From positions 1,478,986-1,542,985 of the forward strand of contig NZ_CP022522.1 of NCBI RefSeq assembly GCF_002850255.1: a stretch of 64,000 nucleotides of DNA. Reading direction: 5' to 3'. Shown here in pieces: positions 26,526 to 36,112 of the stretch. Numbering within the stretch: position 1 is the first letter of the stretch; every line of letters begins with the position of its first letter. This DNA comes from Pseudoalteromonas sp. NC201 (lineage in GTDB: Bacteria; Pseudomonadota; Gammaproteobacteria; Enterobacterales; Alteromonadaceae). The translations under genes and the position numbers were made by a program. The notes under the pieces are model-generated. The model was given only the letters and a program-made list of their open reading frames with translations, did not search any database and was not told the DNA's origin.

Positions 26526-28868
26526 TTACTCAGCAGATTGATGGCCAAAGATACGTACAGCTGCACCCATCAGTTTTGATGGCGTTGAATTGTTTACGTA
26601 TCCATCGTAGACAATATCACCTGTGCTAGTCGTCGCAAACGACTTGTTTGACACGTCGAACAAGCGAATTGTCCACTCTCCTTTAGCTGACTCACCATAG
26701 AAGCTGTTTGATAAAAATACGCCATTTTTTAGGATATAGCCAACCTGGAAGCCAGCACCGCTAAAATCATATGCAGGGCGTATCAGTGCTTGTCTAGATG
26801 ATAATAAAACGCTTCTCGTACCGCTCGGAGAGATAACTTCAATTGCCAAGTCAGAACCAGCTGTAGACTGTATAACAGCTTCATCATTTTGAATTCCCAT
26901 ACCAAACTCATCGTTAAATACATCCAGTTTGAATTGGATAGCTTCAACGTTGATGTCCTCTGAGACAGTCACTTTGTAAGTGGCACCAACTTCACTGTTA
27001 TCAGGGATTGCCATCTCTAGAGAATCTTGACCCATTACGGAGCCTTGGCCAATCCAATCTGTAATAACTTCTTCACCAAGTTTAGTTGAGTAAGACTTGG
27101 CCATTTTAACTGCTGCACCGGCATCTACACGGCCAAAACCATAAAGGTTATTATGGCTATAGCCAGCTGCGTTTTCTACCCAGCCATCATGCGCGATAAA
27201 TTCACCAGCGCCTACTGGCACCGTTACTGGCGCATTTTCGGCGTCATTTTTGGTGCTTGTTGACACAATGATATGACGTACATCTCTCCAAGTCAGCTCA
27301 CTGTTCGCTGATAGGATCAGAGAGATCACGCCTGAAGCGTTTGGTGCTGCAGAAGAGGTTCCATTCATGGTTGAACGGTAATTACAGTTAGGGTTTTCTG
27401 GATGTCCAGGGTAATCGAATGGGTATTGGCTTGCAGCGAACTCCTCTCCATAAGCTCCTGTCCAACTGGCGATTGCGCGACCAGTATAACCAGAACTACC
27501 ACTTAAACATGTCATTGGATCAGTCGTAACCATTGCAGGAGCCCAACGGCCATATTCCCCAGCAGGAGCTGCTGCTAACAGGTTTGCCCCAGCGCTTGAG
27601 TAACTAGTATGTTTACCATTTGAGTTAACGGCACCAATAGAGAAATAGTAAGGGTGCCCTTGGCTACTTTCACTGTTGCTATTGTAGCAGGTTAATCCTA
27701 AGTCATTTGCACCATTGTCATCACAAAATGAGCCTTCTAAGTCTTCACTTACAAAACTATTACCACTTGATTTTACGTTAGTAGCACCTTTGCCTGAACG
27801 AAGCTTCCTGTTTGGATAAGATTCAATTGCTTCATCAAGTTCCGAATAACTAAATTGAACAGGGTAGGTAAGGCCATAGCTGCGGTTGAATACAGAAATA
27901 GACTCACTTTCTGTTATCCCAGAGCCAGGAAAGCCATGAACTAAAAGATCTTGCTTCGGTGTCTTGTCACCGCTAGCTAGTAAATTCATTCCGATAAGAC
28001 CAGTATCAGGCGAAACACCACGGCCGCCTAGGCCGTTCCAGCCTTTAGATGCAATCAGACCTGCAACACTAGTCCCGTGGTCACCATTAGTCGCTGTGCT
28101 CGTAGGGTCAGTTTTATCAAGCGCATTGTCAAGTAGGTTAAGAGAGCGGTTTGGCAAAACGTTAGGAGCCAAATCTTCATGTCTAATTTCTAGGCCTGAG
28201 TCAACGACAACGGCTGTCACACCTTCGCCCGTTACACCCTGGGCAAATGCTGCTGGTACATTCATATCTTCACCAGCGACTAAGATGTTTGATTCTGCAT
28301 CCGCAAATTCACTATTCCAGTACTCAATCGCTTGTTCTTCAGTCATAATGCCACGACCGACGTAAAGGTCGACCAAGCCTTTTTTCATCGCATCACTCAG
28401 TGCGTAAGCCTTTTGACCCGTATTATTTAGGTGCCATTGCTGGTAAGCAAGAGGGTCAGTTAGTGATGCTGGGATCTCAATACTACCGTTGGCTGACTTT
28501 CCTTTTGCAGTAACAGTGTACTTAATAGTTGCCGCTTCGCCAGATATTGGCAAGTAATCAAAAGCGGTTAGACTTTTTAGCGTTAAAATACCATGAGGAA
28601 AAGTGTAAACATTATCTACAGGCGAAATCTCTGTCTCACCGTCAAATATTGTAATTGATAGATTGTCACTATCTGCGTCGGAGGCTTGAATTGAGCCCGA
28701 AATGGTCTGCCAATGTTTTACATTTTCTAGCTGGGTAACACCAGCCTGAGGTGCATGATCTAGCTCTTGAGCTGAACTATTATTGTTGTTATCGCTTCCA
28801 CCACAAGCTGATAGTGCTACTACTATCGCTGCGGATAAAGCGGTGTATTTGAATTTATTGTTATTCAT
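26526..28868 (-). CDS. Lipid-anchored subtilisin/kexin-like serine protease (S8) with P/Homo B domain
   Basis: A 780-residue secreted protease. The lipobox is LSACGG (Cys22), followed by a Ser/Asn linker and a beta-rich N-terminal domain (about 40-135). The catalytic triad of the S8 domain is Asp223 (AVVVDSGL), His264 (GDHGTSVAG) and Ser505 (NGTSSAAP), with the oxyanion Asn370. A C-terminal P (Homo B) domain of about 150 residues contains AIEVISPSGTRSVLLSSR and ends in GEWTIRLFDVS, as in kexin/furin-type proteases. No classical N-terminal inhibitor propeptide is obvious, consistent with an external chaperone. ATG 28868 (AAAGG upstream) is preferred to an upstream frame extension lacking a signal. 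Confidence 0.9.
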   Translation of the reverse strand: MNNNKFKYTALSAAIVVALSACGGSDNNNNSSAQELDHAPQAGVTQLENVKHWQTISGSIQASDADSDNLSITIFDGETEISPVDNVYTFPHGILTLKSLTAFDYLPISGEAATIKYTVTAKGKSANGSIEIPASLTDPLAYQQWHLNNTGQKAYALSDAMKKGLVDLYVGRGIMTEEQAIEYWNSEFADAESNILVAGEDMNVPAAFAQGVTGEGVTAVVVDSGLEIRHEDLAPNVLPNRSLNLLDNALDKTDPTSTATNGDHGTSVAGLIASKGWNGLGGRGVSPDTGLIGMNLLASGDKTPKQDLLVHGFPGSGITESESISVFNRSYGLTYPVQFSYSELDEAIESYPNRKLRSGKGATNVKSSGNSFVSEDLEGSFCDDNGANDLGLTCYNSNSESSQGHPYYFSIGAVNSNGKHTSYSSAGANLLAAAPAGEYGRWAPAMVTTDPMTCLSGSSGYTGRAIASWTGAYGEEFAASQYPFDYPGHPENPNCNYRSTMNGTSSAAPNASGVISLILSANSELTWRDVRHIIVSTSTKNDAENAPVTVPVGAGEFIAHDGWVENAAGYSHNNLYGFGRVDAGAAVKMAKSYSTKLGEEVITDWIGQGSVMGQDSLEMAIPDNSEVGATYKVTVSEDINVEAIQFKLDVFNDEFGMGIQNDEAVIQSTAGSDLAIEVISPSGTRSVLLSSRQALIRPAYDFSGAGFQVGYILKNGVFLSNSFYGESAKGEWTIRLFDVSNKSFATTSTGDIVYDGYVNNSTPSKLMGAAVRIFGHQSAE

Positions 28869-29097
28869 ATTATTTACCTTTGTACACTTTGCAGTAACGA
28901 ATGTACTCAAGTAAATTAATGTTAGCAATTATATAATTTTAAGTTTTGTAAATAAAGTGTAATCAAAGGTGTTTTTTTATCATTTAATTCAATTGGTTAT
29001 CTTCTTTGAAAACAAATGTAAACAGTAACAAGAGATGAAAAAATTAACCAGAAAGGACTCCTTTCCTTTGCCTAGTAGCGTTATTAGCCGTATTCTT

Positions 29098-29328
29098 TTA
29101 TAAGTTATTTATATCTTTTTTAACTTGATAACCTTCATCGGTAACAATTTGCTCCAGTGTTGCCACTCTTGCTTTTAATGCAGTAATCTCTGAGTGTAGC
29201 TCATCATGCACCTTTGTTCTTTGTGCGTCTATTTTTTTAAATTCCAAGCGGCGTTTATAGATTTCGCTAATTATTCCTCCACCAACACTAATAAGTACAA
29301 TCAAAAAAACCATTGTAGTGCCTGACAT
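29098..29328 (-). CDS. Small membrane protein with coiled-coil tail (PspB-like)
   Basis: A 76-residue protein: one N-terminal membrane helix (TTMVFLIVLISVGGGIISEIY) followed by a charged coiled coil ending in RVATLEQIVTDEGYQVKKDI. The LE-(A/Q)IVTDxGYxVKxxI ending resembles PspB and many small envelope-stress proteins of gammaproteobacteria. The real partner is unknown, and no pspA or pspC is adjacent. The start is ambiguous: TTG 29334 lies 4 and ATG 29328 lies 10 bases after AAGGAG; ATG is chosen here. Confidence 0.7.
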   Translation of the reverse strand: MSGTTMVFLIVLISVGGGIISEIYKRRLEFKKIDAQRTKVHDELHSEITALKARVATLEQIVTDEGYQVKKDINNL

Positions 29329-29458
29329 AGCCAATTTACTCCTTTTTGTTGATAAGTAATATCATGACGAATTCATTGTAGTGACGATAAAAAATGGCAT
29401 CATGATTTACCATCATGATGCCATTAAGTCATCTGTAAAGTGAACTGACAATTGTCAA

Positions 29459-30835
29459 CTAGCACTCAATAATGTTTACCGCCAATCCACCGCGCGCGGT
29501 TTCCTTGTATTTAGTTTTCATATCGTTACCGGTATCAAGCATCGTTTTAATCACTTTATCTAGTGATACTTTTTGATCGCCCGTTCCGCGCAAAGCAAGA
29601 CGAGAAGCATTAATGGCTTTAATAGAACCCATTGCATTGCGCTCAATACACGGAACTTGCACAAGCCCACCGACAGGATCGCAGGTTAGGCCTAGATTAT
29701 GCTCCATACCAATCTCAGCGGCGTTCTCAACGTGTACTACGTTACCACCCATGATTTCGGTAAGAGCGCCAGCAGCCATTGAACACGCAACACCTACTTC
29801 ACCTTGGCATCCAACTTCAGCGCCAGATATAGAGGCATTCTTCTTATATAAGATCCCAATCGCCGCTGCGGTAAGTAGATAACGTGTGGCAATCTCTATA
29901 TCCACTTCTTTGATAAAAGTGTGATAGTACATTAACACCGCTGGAAGAATACCGGCTGCACCATTGGTTGGTGCGGTTACTACGCGGCCGCCCGCTGCAT
30001 TTTCTTCATTAACTGCAAGTGCAAACAAATCCACCCAATCCATTGCGCGCAGTGGATCTTGGTGCGTTTCTACACTGAGTTTTAAATACAGGCTAGGTGC
30101 ACGACGACGAACCTTTAAACCGCCCGGTAAAATACCTTCGGTTTTCATACCACGTTCAATACAAGCTTTCATTACTTGCCAGATGTGGAATAGCGTTTCT
30201 TTGATTTCAGATTCTTTACGTAGCGTTTTCTCGTTGGCCATCATTAACGAAGACACACTGAGACCAGACTCTTTACACATTTCCAGTAGTTCGGCGGCTG
30301 AATTGAATGGGTAAGGTGCCGGGTTTTCTGTTCTGATATCTAGCGCAGCTTGCTTTTCAGCTTCAAAATTCTGATCGGTAACGATAAAGCCACCACCAAT
30401 CGAATAGTAAATTTGGCTATGAGCAAGCTCTTCGCCTTTATACGCTTTGATTTCCATCGCATTGGAGTGCTTAGGCAGCGTTTTTCGACGGTGAAAAACA
30501 ATCGCGCCTTGCTTAGGAAATTTTACTTTATGTTGCTTGTCGAGATAGATAACCTGTTCATTTTCTATGGTTTCTAAGATCTCTGGTACTAGATCTGCAT
30601 CTATGGTCTCAGGATCGTAACCCGCAAGTCCCAAAATAACAGCTTTGCCAGAGCCGTGGCCAATACCTGTTTGGCCTAAAGAACCGAACAGTTCCACTTT
30701 CACCGAAGTGATATCATCAACGATGCCTTGTGCCTGAAGGTCTTGTACGAATAACCTAGAAGCACGCATTGGTCCCACTGTATGAGAGGAAGAAGGTCCA
30801 ATACCGATACTAAACATATCGAATGCACTGATCAT
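29459..30835 (-). CDS. sdaA: L-serine ammonia-lyase (L-serine dehydratase)
   Basis: An oxygen-sensitive [4Fe-4S] enzyme converting L-serine to pyruvate and ammonia. The N-terminal beta domain starts with [25 protein letters not shown]. Cluster cysteines lie in [17 protein letters not shown] and [21 protein letters not shown]. Length 458 matches the single-polypeptide gammaproteobacterial form (SdaA/SdaB). It is transcribed alone. The symbol could equally be sdaB, as the paralogues cannot be told apart here. Confidence 0.95.
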   Translation of the reverse strand: MISAFDMFSIGIGPSSSHTVGPMRASRLFVQDLQAQGIVDDITSVKVELFGSLGQTGIGHGSGKAVILGLAGYDPETIDADLVPEILETIENEQVIYLDKQHKVKFPKQGAIVFHRRKTLPKHSNAMEIKAYKGEELAHSQIYYSIGGGFIVTDQNFEAEKQAALDIRTENPAPYPFNSAAELLEMCKESGLSVSSLMMANEKTLRKESEIKETLFHIWQVMKACIERGMKTEGILPGGLKVRRRAPSLYLKLSVETHQDPLRAMDWVDLFALAVNEENAAGGRVVTAPTNGAAGILPAVLMYYHTFIKEVDIEIATRYLLTAAAIGILYKKNASISGAEVGCQGEVGVACSMAAGALTEIMGGNVVHVENAAEIGMEHNLGLTCDPVGGLVQVPCIERNAMGSIKAINASRLALRGTGDQKVSLDKVIKTMLDTGNDMKTKYKETARGGLAVNIIEC

Positions 30836-31003
30836 AAATTTTACTCACATTGCCTTTAAAACGGACGCCATCATAACGTGTCTACTTAGGGAAGTAACCC
30901 ATAATCGGCAAAAGTATATGCCAGTTTTGCAGTAAGCATGATAGAAAGGTCTCTAATCTGCAAGGTGGAGGTGGATTTTAAAAAAGGTCTTACCAGTTAA
31001 GGG

Positions 31004-31564
31004 CTAAAATAGGGCGGTGAACTGTTTGACGATTTTTGCCGTTGCGCCCCACAGTAAGCCATGTGGTGTCATAAATCCGTCGAGTGAAACGGGTTTGCCT
31101 TTATTGGTAAAATGGAAGGTTCGCCAATTCTTGGCCGTGCTTAATTGGTTTAATGGCACTGTAAAGGTTTGTTGTACTTCGTCGCTTTGATTCACCCAAG
31201 TCGCATCTTGTTGTACAGAAGCAACAACGGGGGTGATTTGGTAACCGGTGAGCGTTTGCATAAACGGCAATATGCCCAGTACTTGAGACTCAGAGATTGT
31301 CAGACCTATCTCTTCTTCGGTTTCGCGCAGTGCTGTGTTGATGATATTGCTATCTTGTTGTTCGACTTTGCCGCCAGGAAAGCAAATTTGACTCGGGTGG
31401 CTCGGCAATTCGCTGCTGCGTTTGCAAAACAACAGGTGGGCTCGAGCGTTTACATCAACAATGGGAATAAGCACCGCACTTTGCTTTAGAGTATGCAGTG
31501 AGGTTGGTGTTTGCGCCATGATGGGCGCCAACATAAATTGCGATATTACCTGATCAATCTTCAT
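31004..31564 (-). CDS. nudL: CoA pyrophosphatase, Nudix hydrolase NudL type
   Basis: A 186-residue Nudix hydrolase predicted to cleave coenzyme A to 3',5'-ADP and phosphopantetheine. The Nudix box is clear (GGKVEQQDSNIINTALRETEEEIGL), and the upstream LPSHPSQICFPGG stretch is the UPF0035/CoA-specific signature. The first 11 bases overlap the end of pabB, the usual pabB-nudL pair of enterobacteria, implying co-transcription. Confidence 0.9.
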   Translation of the reverse strand: MKIDQVISQFMLAPIMAQTPTSLHTLKQSAVLIPIVDVNARAHLLFCKRSSELPSHPSQICFPGGKVEQQDSNIINTALRETEEEIGLTISESQVLGILPFMQTLTGYQITPVVASVQQDATWVNQSDEVQQTFTVPLNQLSTAKNWRTFHFTNKGKPVSLDGFMTPHGLLWGATAKIVKQFTALF

Positions 31565-32903
31565 TTAATACCGGGAGAATTTTATTCACTTTGTGGTAAG
31601 TCTCTTCAAATTCCAACTGTACTTGAGAGTCTCTGACTATACCACCACCTGCCCAGCAATGTATCTTATTTTGATGACAAACTAGGGTTCTGATAGTGAT
31701 AGAGGTATCCATATTACCACAGGCGCTAAGGTAGCCGATTGAGCCGCAATAAACGCTGCGTCTGTGCGGCTCTAGCTCTTCGATGATCTCCATGGCGCGG
31801 ATCTTAGGTGCACCTGTTATGGAGCCACCGGGGAAGGCGGCTTCGAGTTGATCAACAGCACATTTTCCTTCTGCCAGTTTAGACGTTACCGTGCTTACTA
31901 GATGGTGAACCGCAGGAAAACTTTCGATTGCGAAGAGTGATGGAACCGCGACAGAACCTGGCTTGGCCACTTTACCCAAGTCGTTACGTAGTAGGTCTAC
32001 TATCATGACATTCTCGGCTCGGTCTTTGCTGCTGTTTCTCAGTTTCTCAGCTTGCGCTTTATCGGCGTCAGTATTTGGTAATCTTGGCAAGGTGCCTTTG
32101 ATCGGCTTAGTTTCTACAATATTGTTTTTAACTTGGATGAAGCGCTCTGGTGACACAGAAACAATAGCACTATTGCCTAAGTTAAAAAATGCTGAGAAAG
32201 GCGCTTGGTTGTGGTTTCGAAGCTTTTTATACGCGAGCCACGGAGTTCCTTCAAAGTTAGCACTGAATCGCTGTGCTAGGTTTATTTGATAACAGTCGCC
32301 ACTTAACAAATAAGATTGAATGCGCTCAAAGTTTTGCTCGTATTGTGCTCTAGTCATGTTTGACTGCCACTGTGACGTCAGCCTAAATGGCTCGAACGCT
32401 GAGGTGTCCTCGAGCCGCTGCAAATACATCTCTAGCCTTTGTGTATTAGGTTGCGACACATAAAACCAAGCTTTGTGTACTTTGTCATAAATTAACGCGT
32501 CTGGATACAAGCCAACACAGGCGTCGGGTAGCTTAATATCATGTTCCGCACAATGTGGTATGTGTTCAATATAACGGCCGAGATCATAGCCAAAATAACC
32601 AAGCCAACCGCCGTTAAAAGGTAAATCATAAGGAGCACTGCAATTACTATACTGGGTAAGCTTATCTTTCATCACAGTGAATATAGATTCACTCTGCAGC
32701 TTGCCGTCTAAAAATACATTTCCGTCTTTAGCTTCAAGTAAATTAATTGGTGCAATCGCAATGATATCGTAGCGGCTATTGATGTGATCAGAATCGCTTG
32801 AATCTAACAGGATAGCCTGAGATTCGTTTGCAAAGTGTTCAAATAATTCTAGTGCATTGTGCCTAATGTCTAATTTCGTACAGTTTATTCGCTCGTTTAT
32901 CAT
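31554..32903 (-). CDS. pabB: Aminodeoxychorismate synthase component I PabB
   Basis: With PabA it converts chorismate and glutamine to 4-amino-4-deoxychorismate for folate synthesis. The chorismate-binding domain occupies about residues 180-445 and shows DCYQINLAQRF, KPIKGTLPR (the lysine typical of ADC synthase), the RAENVMIVDLLRNDLGKV helix, PGGSITGAPKIRAMEII and GSIGYL. The N-terminal ~150 residues are the anthranilate-synthase-I-like domain. 449 residues is the E. coli size. No pabA is adjacent. nudL overlaps its 3' end. Confidence 0.93.
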   Translation of the reverse strand: MINERINCTKLDIRHNALELFEHFANESQAILLDSSDSDHINSRYDIIAIAPINLLEAKDGNVFLDGKLQSESIFTVMKDKLTQYSNCSAPYDLPFNGGWLGYFGYDLGRYIEHIPHCAEHDIKLPDACVGLYPDALIYDKVHKAWFYVSQPNTQRLEMYLQRLEDTSAFEPFRLTSQWQSNMTRAQYEQNFERIQSYLLSGDCYQINLAQRFSANFEGTPWLAYKKLRNHNQAPFSAFFNLGNSAIVSVSPERFIQVKNNIVETKPIKGTLPRLPNTDADKAQAEKLRNSSKDRAENVMIVDLLRNDLGKVAKPGSVAVPSLFAIESFPAVHHLVSTVTSKLAEGKCAVDQLEAAFPGGSITGAPKIRAMEIIEELEPHRRSVYCGSIGYLSACGNMDTSITIRTLVCHQNKIHCWAGGGIVRDSQVQLEFEETYHKVNKILPVLNED

Positions 32904-32975
32904 TTACTTGACCTGCAAAGCTAGCCCCAAACGGGCGGGGAGGTTATCATAGTTACCTGCTATTCCATAGTTTAA

Positions 32976-33036
32976 GGTATTGAAATTGACTTTCTGACGC
33001 TGAATAACAACAATTGCCAGCGAAAGTTTCAATACC
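32976..33036 (+). promoter_or_regulatory. Bulged inverted repeat in the fumarase leader
   Basis: GGTATTGAAA (32976-32985) pairs exactly with TTTCAATACC (33027-33036). The pairing continues inward as CTTTC/GAAAG and GCTG/CAGC, interrupted on the left arm by two 4-base insertions, and encloses a loop of about 15 bases. It ends 31 bases before the fumarase ATG, so it could be a leader RNA structure or a protein operator. Confidence 0.55.
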
Positions 33037-33067
33037 AAAAAATACCGTCGAAAATTGAGGAACCGTC

Positions 33068-34594
33068 ATGAGTACAATCCGTCAGCAAGACTTTATTGAT
33101 AGCATTGAAGATGCGCTTCAATATATCTCATTTTACCACCCACTTGATTTTGTCCAAGCATTAGAAAAAGCCTACGAAAAAGAAGAAAGTAAGGCCGCGA
33201 AAGATGCAATTGCACAGATCTTAATTAACTCACGCATGTCAGCAGAAGGTAAGCGCCCGCTGTGTCAAGACACTGGGATAGTAACCTGCTTTGTTAAAGT
33301 CGGTATGGACGTTAAGTGGGATAAAACTGACTTGACGGTACAACAAATGGTAGATGAGGGAACTCGTCGTGCCTATATGAACCCAGATAACCCGCTACGT
33401 GCATCAATCGTTGCCGATCCGGCAGGTAGCCGTAAAAACACCAAAGACAATACGCCTTCGGTAGTACACATTGACTTAGTACCTGGTGCTGAAGTTGAAG
33501 TGATGATTGCAGCGAAGGGGGGCGGCTCTGAAAACAAAACTAAAATGGTGATGCTAAATCCATCAGATGATGTTGCAGAGTGGGTAGAAAAAACATTACC
33601 GACAATGGGGGCTGGTTGGTGTCCTCCGGGCATGCTAGGTATAGGTATCGGTGGTACAGCAGAGAAAGCGGCTGTACTGGCAAAAGAATCCTTAATGGAT
33701 CCGGTTGATATCCATGAGCTGATGGAACGCGGTGCCGAAACTGCAGAAGAAAAACTGCGTCTAGAAATTTTTGAACGTGCAAATAAGCTAGGCATTGGCG
33801 CACAAGGCCTTGGTGGTTTAACAACCGTTGTTGACGTTAAAATCAAAACAGCACCAACACACGCAGCGTCTAAGCCAGTGGTAATGATCCCTAACTGTGC
33901 CGCTACACGCCACGTACATTTCACACTAGATGGTTCAGGTCCTGCAGATCTAAAAGCACCAAAGCTCGAAGATTGGCCAGAAGTGACTTGGGAAGTAGGT
34001 GAAGATACGCGTCGTGTCAATTTAGATACTTTGATCAAAGCAGATATCCAAGAATGGAAAATGGGTGAAACTGTCCTGCTTTCTGGCAAGATCTTAACTG
34101 GTCGAGATGCAGCGCATAAACGTCTGCAAGAAATGATGAATTCTGGTCAAGGCTTGCCAGAAGGTGTCGATTTCACTAATAAGTTCATCTATTACGTGGG
34201 TCCTGTGGATGCTGTTGGCGATGAAGTCGTGGGACCTGCAGGTCCTACCACATCTACACGTATGGATAAGTTTACTGATCTAATGTTAGAGAAAACGGGT
34301 CTTATCGGCATGATCGGTAAAGCCGAGCGCGGTCCAGCAACTGTCGAGTCAATCAAACAGAATAAAGCCGTATACCTTATGGCTGTAGGTGGCGCAGCGT
34401 ACTTAGTGGCTAAGGCAATTAAGAAATCTCGTGTTGTGGCGTTTGAAGACTTAGGTATGGAAGCTATTTATGAATTTGAAGTAGAAGACATGCCGGTGAC
34501 GGTTGCCGTTGATAGCAATGGTGAGAATGCGCATACCCAAGGCCCTGCAATTTGGAAAGCACGAATTGAAGAGTTAGATAGCAAACTTAGTTGA
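33068..34594 (+). CDS. fumA: Fumarate hydratase, class I (iron-sulfur)
   Basis: Single-polypeptide class I fumarase (508 residues) that interconverts fumarate and malate in the TCA cycle using an oxygen-labile [4Fe-4S] cluster. The N-terminal alpha domain has the cluster cysteine in RPLCQDTGIVTCF, with further cysteines in GAGWCPPGMLGIGIGG and VMIPNCAATRHVHF. The C-terminal beta domain contains YYVGPVDAVGDEVVGPAGPTTSTRMDKF, the tartrate-dehydratase/fumarase swivelling domain. GAGGAA lies 6 bases before ATG 33068. The paralogue letter is not certain. Confidence 0.93.
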   Translation: MSTIRQQDFIDSIEDALQYISFYHPLDFVQALEKAYEKEESKAAKDAIAQILINSRMSAEGKRPLCQDTGIVTCFVKVGMDVKWDKTDLTVQQMVDEGTRRAYMNPDNPLRASIVADPAGSRKNTKDNTPSVVHIDLVPGAEVEVMIAAKGGGSENKTKMVMLNPSDDVAEWVEKTLPTMGAGWCPPGMLGIGIGGTAEKAAVLAKESLMDPVDIHELMERGAETAEEKLRLEIFERANKLGIGAQGLGGLTTVVDVKIKTAPTHAASKPVVMIPNCAATRHVHFTLDGSGPADLKAPKLEDWPEVTWEVGEDTRRVNLDTLIKADIQEWKMGETVLLSGKILTGRDAAHKRLQEMMNSGQGLPEGVDFTNKFIYYVGPVDAVGDEVVGPAGPTTSTRMDKFTDLMLEKTGLIGMIGKAERGPATVESIKQNKAVYLMAVGGAAYLVAKAIKKSRVVAFEDLGMEAIYEFEVEDMPVTVAVDSNGENAHTQGPAIWKARIEELDSKLS

Positions 34595-34681
34595 TCAGTT
34601 TTGCGTTAGTGGAGAGCATATAGGTACTTTCCACTTAAATATTTGTCTTCGGTGTTAAAGTGACGATCCGAAGCATTATTG

Positions 34682-34705
34682 AGGAGGCTAGCAGCCTCCT
34701 TTTTT
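34682..34705 (+). terminator. Fumarase terminator
   Basis: Perfect 8-bp stem AGGAGGCT / AGCCTCCT with loop AGC and a run of six T. Confidence 0.9.
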
Positions 34706-35022
34706 GTACTGATATGTTTACAATGCTTACTAGCCTTCCGTTTACGTAAACAGTAACTTCAGAAAAGCTCAATAAGTTAAATTAAAATTCCTTTAAGTTT
34801 TTTATTTTTGGTTTGTTTTTTCTTTCTTTTCTTTCCTTTTGAATTAAATATTTGTATTTGCTTTGAATTGGGTTTATATCATCTCAATTTGTGGAATGGT
34901 GCTAGAGTTAGTGATAGAGTCTTGCCAATTTCAGCGCTATTTGCCCTTAGTGTGGTATTGAACGCAAAGTCACACCTAAGAGCTTACCCGTATGGGATAG
35001 ATAATTTTTGGAGAAGAAGAAA
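34706..35022. other. Leader/promoter region of leucine dehydrogenase, with a 12-bp palindrome
   Basis: A T-rich non-coding region of about 317 bases. It contains the perfect palindrome GTTTACGTAAAC at 34740-34751, a likely binding site for a dimeric repressor of amino- or fatty-acid catabolism (inference). The ribosome site GGAG lies at 35010-35013. Confidence 0.5.
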
Positions 35023-36063
35023 GTGGCTGTATTTAACCAAGTTGAATTTGATAACCATGAACAAGTCGTATTCTGTTCAGACGAAGCATCAGGCCTTAAA
35101 GCTATTATCGCGGTACATAACACTAAGCTAGGTCCAGCTGTAGGTGGCTGTCGTCTATGGAATTATGCCTCTGATGAAGACGCAGTATATGATGTACTGC
35201 GTCTGTCTAAAGGGATGACATATAAGAATGCGGTTGCACGTTTACCATTTGGTGGTGGCAAATCTGTCATTATTGGCGATGCTAAGACTATCAAGTCAGA
35301 AGCGCTATTCAGAGCATTTGGTAAACACCTAGACCGCCTAGGTGGTAGTTACTATTCAGCTGAAGATGTAAACATCACAACCGGTGATGTAATGGTAATG
35401 CATAAAGAAACTAACTACGTAATGGGCCTCGAAGGTAAAAGCGGTAACCCTTCTCCATATACTGCGTTAGGCACATTCCTTGGAATTAAAGCAGCTTACC
35501 AACACAAGTATGGTCATCAAGATTTGGCTGGTATCAAAGTTGCCGTGCAGGGCTTGGGTGCAGTTGCTTACACTTTATGTAAGCACCTCCATGAAGCGGG
35601 TGCAGAGCTATTTGTTACTGATATCAACGAAGAGTCAGTACAAAGAGTGGTCAATGATTTCAATGCTACTGCTGTTGGTATTGATGAAATCTATGATCTA
35701 GATGTTGATGTATATGCGCCGTGTGCACTAGGTGCTACGGTAAATGACGATACTATTCCACGTATCAAAGCCACAATTATTGCAGGATGTGCAAACAACC
35801 AGCTTGCAGAGTCTCGTCATGGTGAGATTATTCGTGAAAAAGGTGTTCTTTATGCGCCAGATTACGTGATCAACGCTGGTGGAATCATCAATGTTTACTA
35901 TGAAACAAAACCTGAAGGTTATGATGAGGCTGCAGCGACTAAACACGTAGAAGGCATCTACGACACGCTAACTGAAATCTTTAAGCGTTCTGAAGATGAG
36001 AAAGTTTCAACGCATATTATTGCTGATAAATTAGCTCAAGAGATTATTGAAAACGGTCTATAA
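35023..36063 (+). CDS. ldh: Leucine dehydrogenase (Glu/Leu/Phe/Val dehydrogenase)
   Basis: NAD-dependent oxidative deamination of leucine, valine and isoleucine to their 2-oxo acids. The N-terminal domain shows GPAVGGCRLW and the catalytic lysine region KGMTYKNAVARLPFGGGKSVI. The Rossmann domain has VAVQGLGAVAYTLCKHL, and YAPCALGATVNDD and CANNQLAE are also characteristic. GTG 35023 (protein beginning MAVFNQVEFDN) fits both the family start and the GGAG site; an upstream TTG (35008) lies on the ribosome site itself. Length 346. It probably feeds branched-chain amino-acid breakdown. Confidence 0.92.
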   Translation: MAVFNQVEFDNHEQVVFCSDEASGLKAIIAVHNTKLGPAVGGCRLWNYASDEDAVYDVLRLSKGMTYKNAVARLPFGGGKSVIIGDAKTIKSEALFRAFGKHLDRLGGSYYSAEDVNITTGDVMVMHKETNYVMGLEGKSGNPSPYTALGTFLGIKAAYQHKYGHQDLAGIKVAVQGLGAVAYTLCKHLHEAGAELFVTDINEESVQRVVNDFNATAVGIDEIYDLDVDVYAPCALGATVNDDTIPRIKATIIAGCANNQLAESRHGEIIREKGVLYAPDYVINAGGIINVYYETKPEGYDEAAATKHVEGIYDTLTEIFKRSEDEKVSTHIIADKLAQEIIENGL

Positions 36064-36088
36064 TAAAAGCGCCGTTTAATTACCAGAG

Positions 36089-36110
36089 AGGGGCATGAGC
36101 CCCTTTTTTT
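36089..36110 (+). terminator. Leucine dehydrogenase terminator
   Basis: AGGGGC / GCCCCT stem with loop ATGA and seven T. It ends two bases before the start codon of the downstream CAT-like gene, so that gene is translated from read-through or from a promoter overlapping the hairpin. Confidence 0.88.
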
Positions 36111-36112
36111 GT

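Noticed and set aside
33373..34089. 238-codon open frame antisense to fumarase
   Set aside because: No ribosome site or recognisable protein; the fumarase frame on the plus strand is unmistakable.
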